A DNA stretch of 64,000 bases from Natrialba magadii ATCC 43099 (GCF_000025625.1 NC_013922.1:1178001-1242000); one strand, 5' to 3'. Numbered from the stretch's first letter, positions 34,595 through 43,552 are shown. Numbers and translations: made by a program. Notes: generated by a model from the letters alone, not told the origin.

Positions 34595-36847
34595 TTAGTC
34601 ATAATTCTCGAAACGTTCCTCTTCATCTAGTATTTTGATGAGTTCGACGACGAGTTCGTCGTATGCTTCCTTCGAATCCTGCGTCTGTTCTGGTTGGGAT
34701 CTGATTCCTTTCACAGATTTTAGGATATCTTCCTCTATTCTGTCGCCTGTCTCTTTGATTTTTTCTTCAGTGCCAAGTCGATCGGCAGCAATCTTCGTGA
34801 GGATTGTTGCAAAGCCTTTGGTGCTCCCCTTCGCTGCTCCGATTGACAGTGCCTCTATTGGATCTGTGCTGCCCGAGTCGACAGTATTGGTCCCTGCCTT
34901 CTGTACCGTACCCGCTGTTCCTGATACTCCAGCACTCGATACACCCTCTTTTGCATACTCAACGGGATCTGGTCGATCGATATTCTCCGGATCGACCGAT
35001 GCCATCGTGCCGACGAGCACACGCGACATCAGCCCTTCCTCCTGTAATGTTTTGATGTACTTTTCACGCTTGTCCTGACTCAGATTCACCCATTCCTCGC
35101 TTTGTATTGCTCTGAGATCCCGAAGATTTTCTTCGATCTGTTCAGGACCCGTTGACTGGCCTCCGGTACTAGACTCTATTCCATGGTCTGTCTGTATCTG
35201 ATCACCGTATTTTGCATTTTCAAACTGGGTTCGCTCAGTTTTAGGTACCTTCTCTTCGTCCCTCTCTTTGGTGAGGTCTCTCTCACTCTCTTTGGCTTCT
35301 TTGAGAGCATCTCTGACTAGTTCGAGCTTGTTGTATTCCTCGTAGTCTTTTGGGAGACGTTTATCGACCTGATACTCGAGTTGCGCTTTGACAGGCGCGG
35401 TAATCGCCCCCACTGTGGTTGCGATAAACGGCTGACCCAGCGAGAGATCGACTACTGCCCCAGCAGTCGAATTTTCGGCGGTCTCGTTCAGATAATCGCC
35501 CCCGGAGAGACCCTGCCAGTGGCGCTCGATCGTTTTTCCGAACTCCGCAGCGATCTCGTCGGATTCGTTCATGAACAGCGCCAGCGTTCGTTGCTCGCGC
35601 TCGCTGAGATTCTCGATTCCTTCCCGACTATTGTATAGGATCGAATTGGCGACCTCTTCCCAGGTCCAGTGGACTTCCCCCTCCTCACCCCAGCGCTCAC
35701 TGTTTCGGAACGACGATTTGGTGAGGTCCTGAAACGTCGCATTATCGAACTCCCGCTCATAGGCCCGCGTAAACGCTGGATGACCGTTCTCGTAGCCGTC
35801 ACGTAGTGCCTCTGGCAGCTTTTCGAGGACCTCCTCCGGCAGGCCGTCCTCGAACTCCTCGGGGAGGTCTTCCTCGAGTTCGTCGTCAAGGACCTCAAGG
35901 AGTTCGTGTTTGTGCATCCGCTGGACGGACAGCGCTGCTTGGCTCGGGGTGAGCGCCCCTACGCCCGCGTCCGATCGGAGCGCCTCACTGGCGAGCTCGT
36001 CCGCCTCACGCTCGTACGCACTCGAGGAATCTCGCACCTCGAGTTCCTTTGCAGCCGGCAATCGAGTGACCTGTCCGTCCGTCTGCTGGCGAGTATGCAC
36101 CAACTCGTGGGCAAGCAGGTACTTGCCTGTGGCGCTGTCCGGATCGAACTCGCCGTAATTGAACACGACGTGCGAGCCCACGGTGAACGCGCGGGCGTCG
36201 ATCGACTCGCAGGCTTTCGCTGCTTCCGGGCCGGTATGAATCGTGACGTCGTCGAAACGATCACCCAGACGCTCGGCCAAATCCGACTGGACCGCCGCAT
36301 CCAGCGACTGCCCAGGTGTGGAGAGAACCCGTCGAACTGGGTCGGGAACGGCTGTTTCTCCAGACCGGTCATCATCCAGGTGAGTGTATCTGTTTCGGTG
36401 TTTCGACAGCTCGTTCTGCCGTTCGATATCAGTTGGGACTGCTTCAGGAGACTGCGCTTGCCGCGTTCGGAACGCAGCCATCTTCTCGGAATCACCCATT
36501 ATCTCGACTGGCATCCCTTCGTCGGCCCACTGTTCGACTGTCTCACGACCTTCGGTGTTTACTACCTGCTCGAGCGTCCGCCTGAGAGACGCTGTGGGTA
36601 CCGAGTGGCCAAGTAACGCTTCGCAGTCGTCGGGTGAGAGCCAGATTCGATCGGCGTGATCGGTATCGGTCTCAGCAGCAGACCGGCTACGCCGAGCAGC
36701 AGATGACTGTGAGCCGGTTGTAGTGCGGGTGGCGTTGCGGTTGGATCGACGAGCCGTTGTCGACGGCTTCGACGATGGAGACGCTGATGACTGAGATGAT
36801 GAAGTACCTGAATCGGAGCTGGATTTCCGAGGGCGGCGAAACCCCAT
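34595..36847 (-). CDS. DUF4157-domain protein, probable eCIS cargo/polymorphic toxin
   Basis: This 750-residue protein has a Ser/Arg/Thr-rich disordered N-terminus (1-60), then a DUF4157 (eCIS core) domain at about 172-260. Typical elements are VRRVLSTPGQSLD, DRFDDVTIHTG, ARAFTVGSHVVF and a zinc-protease-like HELVH (247-251) in LLAHELVHTRQQ. Residues 310-750 are a mostly helical, unrecognised region with one weak hydrophobic patch (464-486) and a Lys/Glu coiled coil (505-535). DUF4157 proteins are cargo of extracellular contractile injection systems, where the domain marks or processes effectors. No injection-system structural genes are in the window. The 3' half has lower GC than the 5' half. 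Confidence 0.8.
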   Translation of the reverse strand: MGFRRPRKSSSDSGTSSSQSSASPSSKPSTTARRSNRNATRTTTGSQSSAARRSRSAAETDTDHADRIWLSPDDCEALLGHSVPTASLRRTLEQVVNTEGRETVEQWADEGMPVEIMGDSEKMAAFRTRQAQSPEAVPTDIERQNELSKHRNRYTHLDDDRSGETAVPDPVRRVLSTPGQSLDAAVQSDLAERLGDRFDDVTIHTGPEAAKACESIDARAFTVGSHVVFNYGEFDPDSATGKYLLAHELVHTRQQTDGQVTRLPAAKELEVRDSSSAYEREADELASEALRSDAGVGALTPSQAALSVQRMHKHELLEVLDDELEEDLPEEFEDGLPEEVLEKLPEALRDGYENGHPAFTRAYEREFDNATFQDLTKSSFRNSERWGEEGEVHWTWEEVANSILYNSREGIENLSEREQRTLALFMNESDEIAAEFGKTIERHWQGLSGGDYLNETAENSTAGAVVDLSLGQPFIATTVGAITAPVKAQLEYQVDKRLPKDYEEYNKLELVRDALKEAKESERDLTKERDEEKVPKTERTQFENAKYGDQIQTDHGIESSTGGQSTGPEQIEENLRDLRAIQSEEWVNLSQDKREKYIKTLQEEGLMSRVLVGTMASVDPENIDRPDPVEYAKEGVSSAGVSGTAGTVQKAGTNTVDSGSTDPIEALSIGAAKGSTKGFATILTKIAADRLGTEEKIKETGDRIEEDILKSVKGIRSQPEQTQDSKEAYDELVVELIKILDEEERFENYD

Positions 36848-36915
36848 CTATTACAGACAAATGTAGAGAGGAATTATATATCTTACCATTGGAAAGTAGA
36901 TGAGATTTATACAGA

Positions 36916-36983
36916 TTACTGTAACGATTTACCGGCGCACCCACCGACTGGGTCGTGGGTGCGCCGGAAATGACTTACAGTAA
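36916..36983. repeat. 68-bp nested inverted repeat (hairpin element)
   Basis: Outer arms TTACTGTAA and TTACAGTAA are perfect complements. Inside them lies a perfect 13-bp stem CCGGCGCACCCAC/GTGGGTGCGCCGG with a 10-base loop. It lies 68 bp upstream of the DUF4157 start and beside the dead transposase. It could be a small non-autonomous element, an IS end, or a bidirectional terminator. Confidence 0.7.
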
Positions 36984-37064
36984 ACCGTATGAGTGGTTCC
37001 CGAACTCCGTCATCAATATTTTCAGCTCGGTACAAGAAAAAGAAGCAGGGTTGCTGGTATATTC

Positions 37065-37746
37065 TGGAGATTATATACGAAGCGACGATGGACCGACGCA
37101 GAAGGCGGTCTCCCTCCGAAGCGCGAGTGGGAACGGGAAGACGAGGCCGATGACGGCACGGACGTGACGATTCGCCAGGAACTCATCGAGGACTTCGAGG
37201 ACATCGGCGATACAACACCGCTCTCGGCGGATCGTGACGGCGACTCGCCGTTGAGCAATCTTCTCGATGAAGTAGCGGACGAGGAGGAGATCGACGAGCC
37301 GGCACGAGTCGAAGCGCCGACGGTACCCTTCGAGACGAACCTGCCGTGGGTAGACGTCGATCCCGCTGACGAACAGGAGATGAAGCACCAGATCGGGCGG
37401 GTATAGTAGCCACTGCAAGTCACTGCACACCTGAGCGCCAGATGACTCGGCGATCAGTGTGTAACTAGTTGCAGTTGTTACTATAATAGTCCGATAGAAG
37501 CGGCGCTGGGGTATCGAAAACGGGTTCAAGAAGCTGAAGACGTTCCTCGCAGAGACACAGTCGCCCGACCACCGGTTCCGGTACTTCAATTTCGCGTTCG
37601 CCTGTGTCCTATACAACTGCTGGCGGCTGGTGGATATCCTCGTCCAACTCGAACTGGACGGCAAAGTGGGGGACGGGCCGGCGCTCACGGCGAACTCGTT
37701 CCTGACGTTCGCCAAGAAGAATTACGGCCACGACCCACCCGACTAA
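37065..37746 (+). pseudogene. Dead DDE transposase C-terminal part, interrupted by a MITE
   Basis: Before the MITE the frame reads ...TNLPWVDVDPADEQEMKHQIGRV. After it, in frame, comes KRRWGIENGFKKLKTF and FRYFNFAFACVLYNCWRL, the C-terminal signature (Y-K-R-R-W-x-I-E-N-x-F/Y-K) of IS4/IS1634-type transposases with the catalytic Glu in IEN. Removing the 80-bp MITE and one TA (82 bp) joins GTA to ATA and restores a single frame. One further in-frame TAG remains at 37495-37497, where the family has Tyr. The N-terminal half is missing, so the 5' boundary is approximate. Stop at 37744-37746. Confidence 0.75.
37404..37483. mobile_element. 80-bp MITE, copy 4, inverted, inside a transposase pseudogene
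   Basis: It runs from TAGTAGCCACTGCAA to TTGCAGTTGTTACTA, the reverse orientation of copies 1-3, exactly 80 bp, flanked by TA at 37402-37403 and 37484-37485. Its insertion between codons 37401-37403 and 37486-37488 of the pseudogene defines the element ends precisely. Confidence 0.92.
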
Positions 37747-37966
37747 CCCACTCGTTTCCGCTGGACTCTCCTCACTGGGGAGCGCCAGCGCTGTCCTGAG
37801 CGCGGTTTCTCCAGTGATTTCCTGAGATCTATCCGATAGGTTTCTCAGAAGTGCGTTCTCAATGGCTCTCGGAGAGTTCTTTCAGCCTGTTTAGTCGTGA
37901 AACCTGTGCATCATAGAGGCATCTACGCAACATCAGGACACTACATTTCGTATAGCTGTATGTGGT

Positions 37967-38668
37967 TCATCCTGTCCGTTTCCACGCGTGCTCCTCGCCC
38001 TTCCGGAACTCTCCCATCGCGCCTCGGTCGTGTGGCCACAACGAAATTACCAGTATCACCGCGTAGAACACGCCAACGACCACGGACACGACAGTCCCCG
38101 AGAAGTCACCAACCGACGCCGCGGTTCGGAAGCTCTCTCCGGTGGCAAACGCGGTGACGCGGAAGATCCAGGCGAGCAACAACACGAACAACAGCGCGAG
38201 ATAAATCCGCCGAAGCCGGTTACTGGCCGCTTCGAGAAACGTGATCTTTACCGTCGGTCGTCGATAGTCACTACTCAGCTGTGTGCGCCAATCGTCGTGT
38301 GTAAGTCCCTGCGATGGATCAAGGGCGTCCGCGAGTAGATTCTTCTGGAAGAGTCGGACGCGCGATCGGTAGACGTCGTAGTCGCGATACCGACGTGCCT
38401 CGATCACCAGAAACGTCGTCACAGCCAGCACGGCGACCAGAATGATATAGTGCGGATTGTCCGGACTCGAGAAGGCCCACGTGAGAATCGCAGCCATCAC
38501 GGTAACGCTCCAGGTGGTCGTCTGATCGAGTCGGCCCCGCCAGGTCGTCTCGCGGTCGAGTTCGCCGCGGTAGGCGTCGCCGAGAACGGAATTCATCGTC
38601 GAAATCTCCTCGCCGATTTCGTCGCCGAGTTCCTCCTCGGTCGCGTCCTGTTCGTTGTCCGACCCCAT
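37967..38668 (-). CDS. DUF2270 family membrane protein
   Basis: This 233-residue protein has an acidic start (NEQDATEEELGDEIGEEI), then four hydrophobic helices (about 52-68, 75-91, 158-176 and 188-213). The intervening stretch ARRYRDYDVYRSRVRLFQKN is strongly characteristic of DUF2270. Function unknown. It marks the return to core genome at the right edge of the accessory island. Confidence 0.85.
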   Translation of the reverse strand: MGSDNEQDATEEELGDEIGEEISTMNSVLGDAYRGELDRETTWRGRLDQTTTWSVTVMAAILTWAFSSPDNPHYIILVAVLAVTTFLVIEARRYRDYDVYRSRVRLFQKNLLADALDPSQGLTHDDWRTQLSSDYRRPTVKITFLEAASNRLRRIYLALLFVLLLAWIFRVTAFATGESFRTAASVGDFSGTVVSVVVGVFYAVILVISLWPHDRGAMGEFRKGEEHAWKRTG

Positions 38669-38793
38669 AGCGAACGCACACGAGCGAGTCCCAAGTAACG
38701 ACCACCAGGGCTGACTACACAGCTGGTGGCGACGACGGCATACCTAAGTCGTATGAGTGGCAGAACTATAGTCGCCGGGTCAGTACTAGAACT

Positions 38794-39603
38794 ATGTTAC
38801 CACACACCACAGACACGGCGCTCGACGACATCGAGTTTCTGGCTCGCTCGCCCCACCGAGTTACCGTACTCGAGTCCCTCGCCGAACAGCCACAGAGTCG
38901 GGCGGCGCTTCGTTCGGAGACGGGGGCGTCGGCGTCGACGGTCGGTCGGCTGCTTCGAGAGTTCGAGGCGCGCCACTGGATCGTTCGGGAGGGAAACGAA
39001 TACGTGGCGACGCAATTGGGTTCGTTCGTCGCAGCGGGGCTCGGCGAGCTCATCGAACGGATCGAAACCGAGCGGACGCTGCGCGAGGTCTGGGAGTGGT
39101 TGCCCATTGAGGCGAGCGAGTTCCCCATCGAGATTGGTGCCGACGCGGTGGTGACGGTCGCAGAGACGAGTGATCCGTACCGACCGATCAACCGGTTCGT
39201 CGAGTTGCTTCGAGAGACGAGCGAGTTTCGATTCCTTGGTTTCGATCTGGCGCTGCTCGATCCCTGTCGAGAGGAGTTCTGCCAGCGGATTATCGACGGG
39301 ATGCAAACGGAGATTATCGACCCACCACACGTTGCGGCTGCTGTGCGCCGAATGTACCCGGACCTCTCGACAGAGACCCTCGAGAGCGACAATATCACCG
39401 TCTTGCTCCACGAGGAGGTGCCACCCTACGGAATCAGTCTGTTCGATCACCGCGTCGGCATCAGCGGCTACAATCAGGACAGCGGTACCGTCAAGGTGTT
39501 CGTCGACACGGAAACGCCAGCGGCTCGCCGCTGGGCCGAGGACACCTACCAGCGGTTCCGGCGTGAGGCGCGTCCGCTCGCGGCCGGCCCGGAACTCGAG
39601 TGA
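38794..39603 (+). CDS. Winged-helix transcriptional regulator with FilR1-like domain
   Basis: This 269-residue protein has an N-terminal winged helix (about 9-72, with FLARSPHRVTVLESLAEQPQSR and a recognition helix SASTVGRLLREFEAR) and a C-terminal ligand-binding-like domain. The latter resembles the FilR1 middle domain of methanogen and haloarchaeal regulators (DNITVLLHEEVPPYGISLFD). Likely a cytoplasmic one-component regulator. Effector and targets unknown. ATG 38794 sits about 30 bases after an AT-rich element. Confidence 0.82.
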   Translation: MLPHTTDTALDDIEFLARSPHRVTVLESLAEQPQSRAALRSETGASASTVGRLLREFEARHWIVREGNEYVATQLGSFVAAGLGELIERIETERTLREVWEWLPIEASEFPIEIGADAVVTVAETSDPYRPINRFVELLRETSEFRFLGFDLALLDPCREEFCQRIIDGMQTEIIDPPHVAAAVRRMYPDLSTETLESDNITVLLHEEVPPYGISLFDHRVGISGYNQDSGTVKVFVDTETPAARRWAEDTYQRFRREARPLAAGPELE

Positions 39604-39658
39604 CGCTGCAGTCGAGTAATGTTGCGGCCGAGTAACGTTGCGGCACGTTGCGTTTGCG

Positions 39659-39847
39659 ATGTCTGTCTGGTGGAGAGTTCGTTTGTGTCGATGCGTTTCG
39701 CCGCCCTTCTGCGAGTTCTCGTCTATCGGTGTGTGCTGCAAGCCGGTCACACCGTGCACGGTGTGCAGCACCTGCACTCACATCACCGTCTGCCCGCGTG
39801 TCGCGGTCTGCTCGCGGTGCACCGCGTACCAAGCCGGTGTCGGATGA
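39659..39847 (+). CDS. Candidate cysteine-rich microprotein (62 aa)
   Basis: The frame from ATG 39659 codes for a short protein with eleven cysteines, including a run PCTVCSTCTHITVCPR and VAVCSRC near its end. The second half has the G/C third-position bias of real genes here, while the first half is weaker. It would bind metal or form disulphides. Halocin-like or ribbon-like functions are only speculation. The frame passes through a perfect DNA palindrome, which partly explains its composition. It may be spurious. Confidence 0.35.
   Translation: MSVWWRVRLCRCVSPPFCEFSSIGVCCKPVTPCTVCSTCTHITVCPRVAVCSRCTAYQAGVG
39748..39765. promoter_or_regulatory. Perfect 18-bp palindrome
   Basis: CACACCGTGCACGGTGTG is fully self-complementary and is itself flanked by GTGCTG (39733-39738) and CAGCAC (39766-39771). 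It lies about 130 bases upstream of the DUF1059 gene and 145 bases after the FilR1-like regulator gene, so it could be an operator for a dimeric regulator. Confidence 0.4.
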
Positions 39848-39893
39848 CTACATGCGCGTCTCGGTCGTATCGACACTCGCGAGGCGAGAACCC

Positions 39894-40127
39894 ATGACAG
39901 CAAACGTTCACGACGAGGAAACAACGACAGCGCTTCAGGTTGCCTGCGACACGGCTGTCTCGGGCTGTGTCTTCACGATGCGGACCGAAGAGAACGACAG
40001 GGAGCGACTACTCGAGATCACACGCGACCACGTCGCCGAACAGCACGGAAAGGATTACACACTCGAGGAGATCGAAGAACAGCACGTCGAAACGGTCGAC
40101 GTCTCGACGGACGGGCACGACCACTAG
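39894..40127 (+). CDS. DUF1059 family small protein
   Basis: This 77-residue acidic protein with VACDTAVSGCVFTMRTE and DHVAEQHGKDYTLEEIEEQ matches DUF1059, a small family with two conserved cysteines (here C19 and C25) and a helical end. Function unknown. It is followed after 63 bp by a methyltransferase gene on the same strand, which may be co-transcribed. ATG 39894 gives family length. Confidence 0.82.
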   Translation: MTANVHDEETTTALQVACDTAVSGCVFTMRTEENDRERLLEITRDHVAEQHGKDYTLEEIEEQHVETVDVSTDGHDH

Positions 40128-40190
40128 CGCGGGGCAGAGCCAGGTGCGGTCGCGAACAGGGAGGAGAACGTCGAAACGAACACAGCCACT

Positions 40191-40970
40191 ATGGCATACA
40201 AACTCGACGAACGCGAACTTGAGGAGAAGGTAACGACACTCTATCAAGCGGTTGCGACGGAGCCGGACGAGGAGTACCACTTCGAAATGGGGCGACCGCT
40301 GGCGGAGCAACTGGGGTATCCGACGGCGGATCTCGACCGGATTCCAGAGCGTGCACTCGCATCGTTCGCTGGGGTTGGCTACCACATAGACATGGCCGGA
40401 CTTCGAGCCGGCGATTCGGTACTCGACCTGGGGAGCGGGTCGGGGACGGACGCCTTTGTCGCCGCCTTGCACGTTGGCGACGAGGGACGCGTCGTCGGGA
40501 TCGACATGACCGACGAGCAACTCGAGGGCGCACGTGCCGCTCGCGACGCGGCCGGGATGGACACCGTCTCGTTCGAACGCGGCTACATCGAGGAGTTACC
40601 TTTCGGTGACGACTCCTTCGACGTCGTGCTCTCGAACGGCGTAATCAACCTCTCGGCGCAGAAAGAACGGGTATTCGAGGAGGTCGAGCGGGTCCTCGCA
40701 CCGAACGGACGCCTCGCGCTCTCAGATATCGTCAGCCGAGAGCACATGCCGGAACGGATCAAGAACGACGTGGATCTCTGGGCGTCGTGTATCGGCGGCG
40801 CGATGCAGCTCGACGACTACACCGACGTCATCGAACGTCCCGGCATCGATATCGTTGTGATGCGCGCGAATCCACAGTACGAGTTTACCTCAGAGCGCGC
40901 ACAGGGTGCCTGCCAGCGCTACGGCGTGCGGAGCATCTCGATCGGGGCTCGCGTCAACCCTCATCGGTAA
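40191..40970 (+). CDS. Class I SAM-dependent methyltransferase (ArsM/UbiE-like)
   Basis: This 259-residue protein has motif I VLDLGSGSGTDAF (about 78-90), GIDMTDEQL, the FDVVLSNGVINL motif IV region (about 143-154) and VLAPNGRLALSDIV. The overall sequence, including WASCIGGAM near 198-206, resembles arsenite methyltransferase-like enzymes. Only one of the arsenic-binding cysteines (in ASCIGG) is in a recognisable place, so arsenic methylation is uncertain. No arsenic genes are adjacent. Confidence 0.8.
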   Translation: MAYKLDERELEEKVTTLYQAVATEPDEEYHFEMGRPLAEQLGYPTADLDRIPERALASFAGVGYHIDMAGLRAGDSVLDLGSGSGTDAFVAALHVGDEGRVVGIDMTDEQLEGARAARDAAGMDTVSFERGYIEELPFGDDSFDVVLSNGVINLSAQKERVFEEVERVLAPNGRLALSDIVSREHMPERIKNDVDLWASCIGGAMQLDDYTDVIERPGIDIVVMRANPQYEFTSERAQGACQRYGVRSISIGARVNPHR

Positions 40971-40986
40971 CCGACGAACAGTCAAA

Positions 40987-42675
40987 CTACGGCATCCCAT
41001 CCCGCTCGGGGTCCACGATTTCGATCGGCTCGTTGTCATCGCAGCCGTGTTTATACAGCAACACCGCCGAGCGATCGCGCTCGTCCGGCGTTCCGATCGT
41101 CTCGCGGGTCACCTCCTCTTGCACTTGGTACATCGTGAGGTGCGTGAGTTCGTCGCCGCCGTCGTGGGCCTCGTTCCACTCAGTGCAGATGTGTTCGGCC
41201 AGCAGGGCAGTTGTCTCGGGCGGGTCTGCCGACCCGACACTGTTCATGTAGAAGCGCTCACGGTACGTCTCGTACTGGTGTTGCAGGTTATCGTACGGCC
41301 GATCGAACGACAACGCCCGGTCGTTGTACACGTCGAAGCGCTCGCCCGAGGCAGTCTCCGCCGGGAAGACGTAGTAGCGGTCCGTCGTTCGCGGCTCCGG
41401 TGCAAAGATACTCCACTCCGTCTGGTGGTCGATGAACCCGGTCGCCCCCCGTTCGATTTCCGTAGCCGGATCGACCTCGTCACTGACCAGCCCGCCAGCT
41501 GAGAGCACCGACACCAGCGCGACGACGGCTCCGAGCGCGACAACGGTTGCCGCCACTGTCCGGGCGGGGTTGTGTCGGATTCGATGTGTGAGATTTGCAG
41601 TGTACTCGAGTCGGAGCCGTGGCAGGTGGGTGGCGATTGCAGTTGCAGTTTCAGTTGCAGTTGCAGTTGCAGTTGAGAGGATACGGTGGCTGCGGTAGCG
41701 ACGAGCGAGCGGGAGTCGAGTGTGGACTGTTCTGTGGGTGTCGGCGGTCGTGGTCGTGGTCGCGGTCGTAGTTGGAAGCGAGAGTCGCTGTGCAACGGCC
41801 GAGAGATCGTCCCAGAACGACGACTGCAAAAAGAGGAGGAGGCCGGCGAGCGCGACGAACGCGAACGCGCCGATGCGGACGGTGACGGCGAACGACAGGT
41901 GTGCGACCATGTAAATCGAGACGAGTCCAGTGCGGAACCGACCGTGTGCGAGGACGAGCAGGCCGGAGACACTGAGCATGTAGTACCACGCGAGGCCGCC
42001 GGCCTGGAGCAACGACGGGACTGCGTGAAGCGAGTCCGCGAGGAGAAAGGTCATGTCGTCGAGGCCGAAGACGAGGACGGCCGCCTCGCCACTCGTCCAC
42101 AGGTCAGAGCCTGACTTGTGATAGCCGTTGACCGTGTACATCGTGATCATCTGAAAGAGTGCGAGCGCCGAACCGATGCTCGCGACGCTGGCTCTCGATT
42201 CCCGATCAACGTGGACAGCGTCGATCGACCACCGTTCGCCGAGCGGGAGGAAGATCGCCCAGAAAAGCAGCCAGGCGAACAGCGTATCGGCGTAGCTCAG
42301 CACCAGCGGGTTCCGCAGGTCGAGCGAGAGAACGAACACGAACGAGAGCGCAGTCACGATCCGAGTGTGGTAGCCAACGAGCAACAGGACGGCGAGTACG
42401 CCGTGGAGGACGAACAGCGCCGCCGTGCCGGCAGGATCTGTGGTGAGGAAGTATACGGCCGGCACGTCAGCCGGTAGTGCGATCGTTGCGAGCGACTGAG
42501 GGACTGGGCCGGCCTCCGTGTAAAAGTACGAAAAGTTCCGGGATCGAAGGAAGAGATCGGCGAGAATCAACAGTGCAAGAGCAATTCGAAAGAGCGCGAG
42601 CGATCGGGTATCGGTGCGGACACGCTCGCGAAGGGCAGTTCGCAGCGCCGAGAGCGTAGAGGTAGCCGAGACCAT
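40987..42675 (-). CDS. HTTM-domain membrane protein (vitamin K-dependent carboxylase-like)
   Basis: This 562-residue protein starts with an HTTM domain (about 20-295). LALFRIALALLILADLFLR opens the first helix, followed by further helices with YADTLFAWLLFWAIFLPLGERWS and YHKSGSDLWTSGEA, as in GGCX-like families. A Thr/Ala/Glu-rich tract (about 300-345, from repeated CAGTTG-like units) leads to one further helix (about 378-398) and a C-terminal domain (WSIFAPEPRTTDRYYVFPA). Carboxylase activity is not known for prokaryotic members. Located in the cytoplasmic membrane. Confidence 0.85.
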   Translation of the reverse strand: MVSATSTLSALRTALRERVRTDTRSLALFRIALALLILADLFLRSRNFSYFYTEAGPVPQSLATIALPADVPAVYFLTTDPAGTAALFVLHGVLAVLLLVGYHTRIVTALSFVFVLSLDLRNPLVLSYADTLFAWLLFWAIFLPLGERWSIDAVHVDRESRASVASIGSALALFQMITMYTVNGYHKSGSDLWTSGEAAVLVFGLDDMTFLLADSLHAVPSLLQAGGLAWYYMLSVSGLLVLAHGRFRTGLVSIYMVAHLSFAVTVRIGAFAFVALAGLLLFLQSSFWDDLSAVAQRLSLPTTTATTTTTADTHRTVHTRLPLARRYRSHRILSTATATATETATAIATHLPRLRLEYTANLTHRIRHNPARTVAATVVALGAVVALVSVLSAGGLVSDEVDPATEIERGATGFIDHQTEWSIFAPEPRTTDRYYVFPAETASGERFDVYNDRALSFDRPYDNLQHQYETYRERFYMNSVGSADPPETTALLAEHICTEWNEAHDGGDELTHLTMYQVQEEVTRETIGTPDERDRSAVLLYKHGCDDNEPIEIVDPERDGMP

Positions 42676-42860
42676 CGAGAGCGTCTTTTTCCAGACGAAT
42701 CGGACACAGTATATGTCTTGTTATGTGGCAGTCCGATGAACAGTGATTACACGCTGAGCGCTCGCTTTGGTCTCGTCTGCACTATCACGTCCCACGCGAC
42801 TGGTGTGACAGCAGCGCGTCTCTCGATCGGTTTACGCCAATACTGCAGGAAGCGATCCAG

Positions 42861-43271
42861 ATGAGCGCGGGCCATCGCCGAACCGAACTCGAGACGATGG
42901 CTCGCGTCCTGGAGCGCGAAATAGCCTCGCTAAACGAGGCAGTAACTGCGGTCGACGGCGTACTCGAGTGGCTCGAAACGGTGGACAAGTCGCCGCTGTC
43001 GTCGCTCGGGTTCGAAGCGCTTCGAGAACGCCACGAAGCCCTCGCTGTTCGCCGAATGTGCTGTCAGCGATTCGTCAAGGAGCGACAGGAGACGTTGGCG
43101 CGGGTGAGTGCGCAGGAGACGCCTGCCAAAACGGCTCATCGCGAGGTTGTCGAGTACCTGTATCAGGAGCAGCGACAGACGTATCCGGTTCTGGCCGCGA
43201 TGGTGGCTCTCGATCGGCTCTGTGGGACGTGCCAGCGGGTTGTTCGTGCTCACCTCGTCCGGCGTGCCTGA
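42861..43271 (+). CDS. Helical haloarchaeal protein (DUF7260-like)
   Basis: This 136-residue, almost entirely helical protein has heptad-like stretches (LEREIASLNEAVTAVDGVLEWL) and cysteines in RRMCCQRF and CGTCQRVV. It resembles a haloarchaeal coiled-coil family (DUF7260 from memory) whose members often occur as isolated genes. No signal or catalytic motif. Function unknown. Confidence 0.6.
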   Translation: MSAGHRRTELETMARVLEREIASLNEAVTAVDGVLEWLETVDKSPLSSLGFEALRERHEALAVRRMCCQRFVKERQETLARVSAQETPAKTAHREVVEYLYQEQRQTYPVLAAMVALDRLCGTCQRVVRAHLVRRA

Positions 43272-43552
43272 GCGGCGGTGTGTCTGGCACTCGCGAATTG
43301 AACACAGCGTCCAACAGCCAGTCGGCTGGTCGAATCCAATTCGAGAGAACGCTATCGCCGGGAATCGGCGACAGCGGGCCTGGCAGTACTCATAGGGTTC
43401 GTCATCGCCAGGTGCCGAGTCTGGCTCGGGTCAGCACTTCGTCATCGGCCAGGCGGCAATAGGGATGCGAGCGGAAAACGGTTGTCGGTTAGCCAGCTAG
43501 CCTGGTGACCGGCGGCTGTGAGTGGGTGTACTCGAGTCCAACTGCGTTCTGA

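Noticed and set aside
33102-36847. Classic type II toxin-antitoxin or phage module
   Set aside because: Gene sizes (229-750 residues), order (large gene first) and absence of DNA-binding antitoxin motifs or phage structural genes do not fit.
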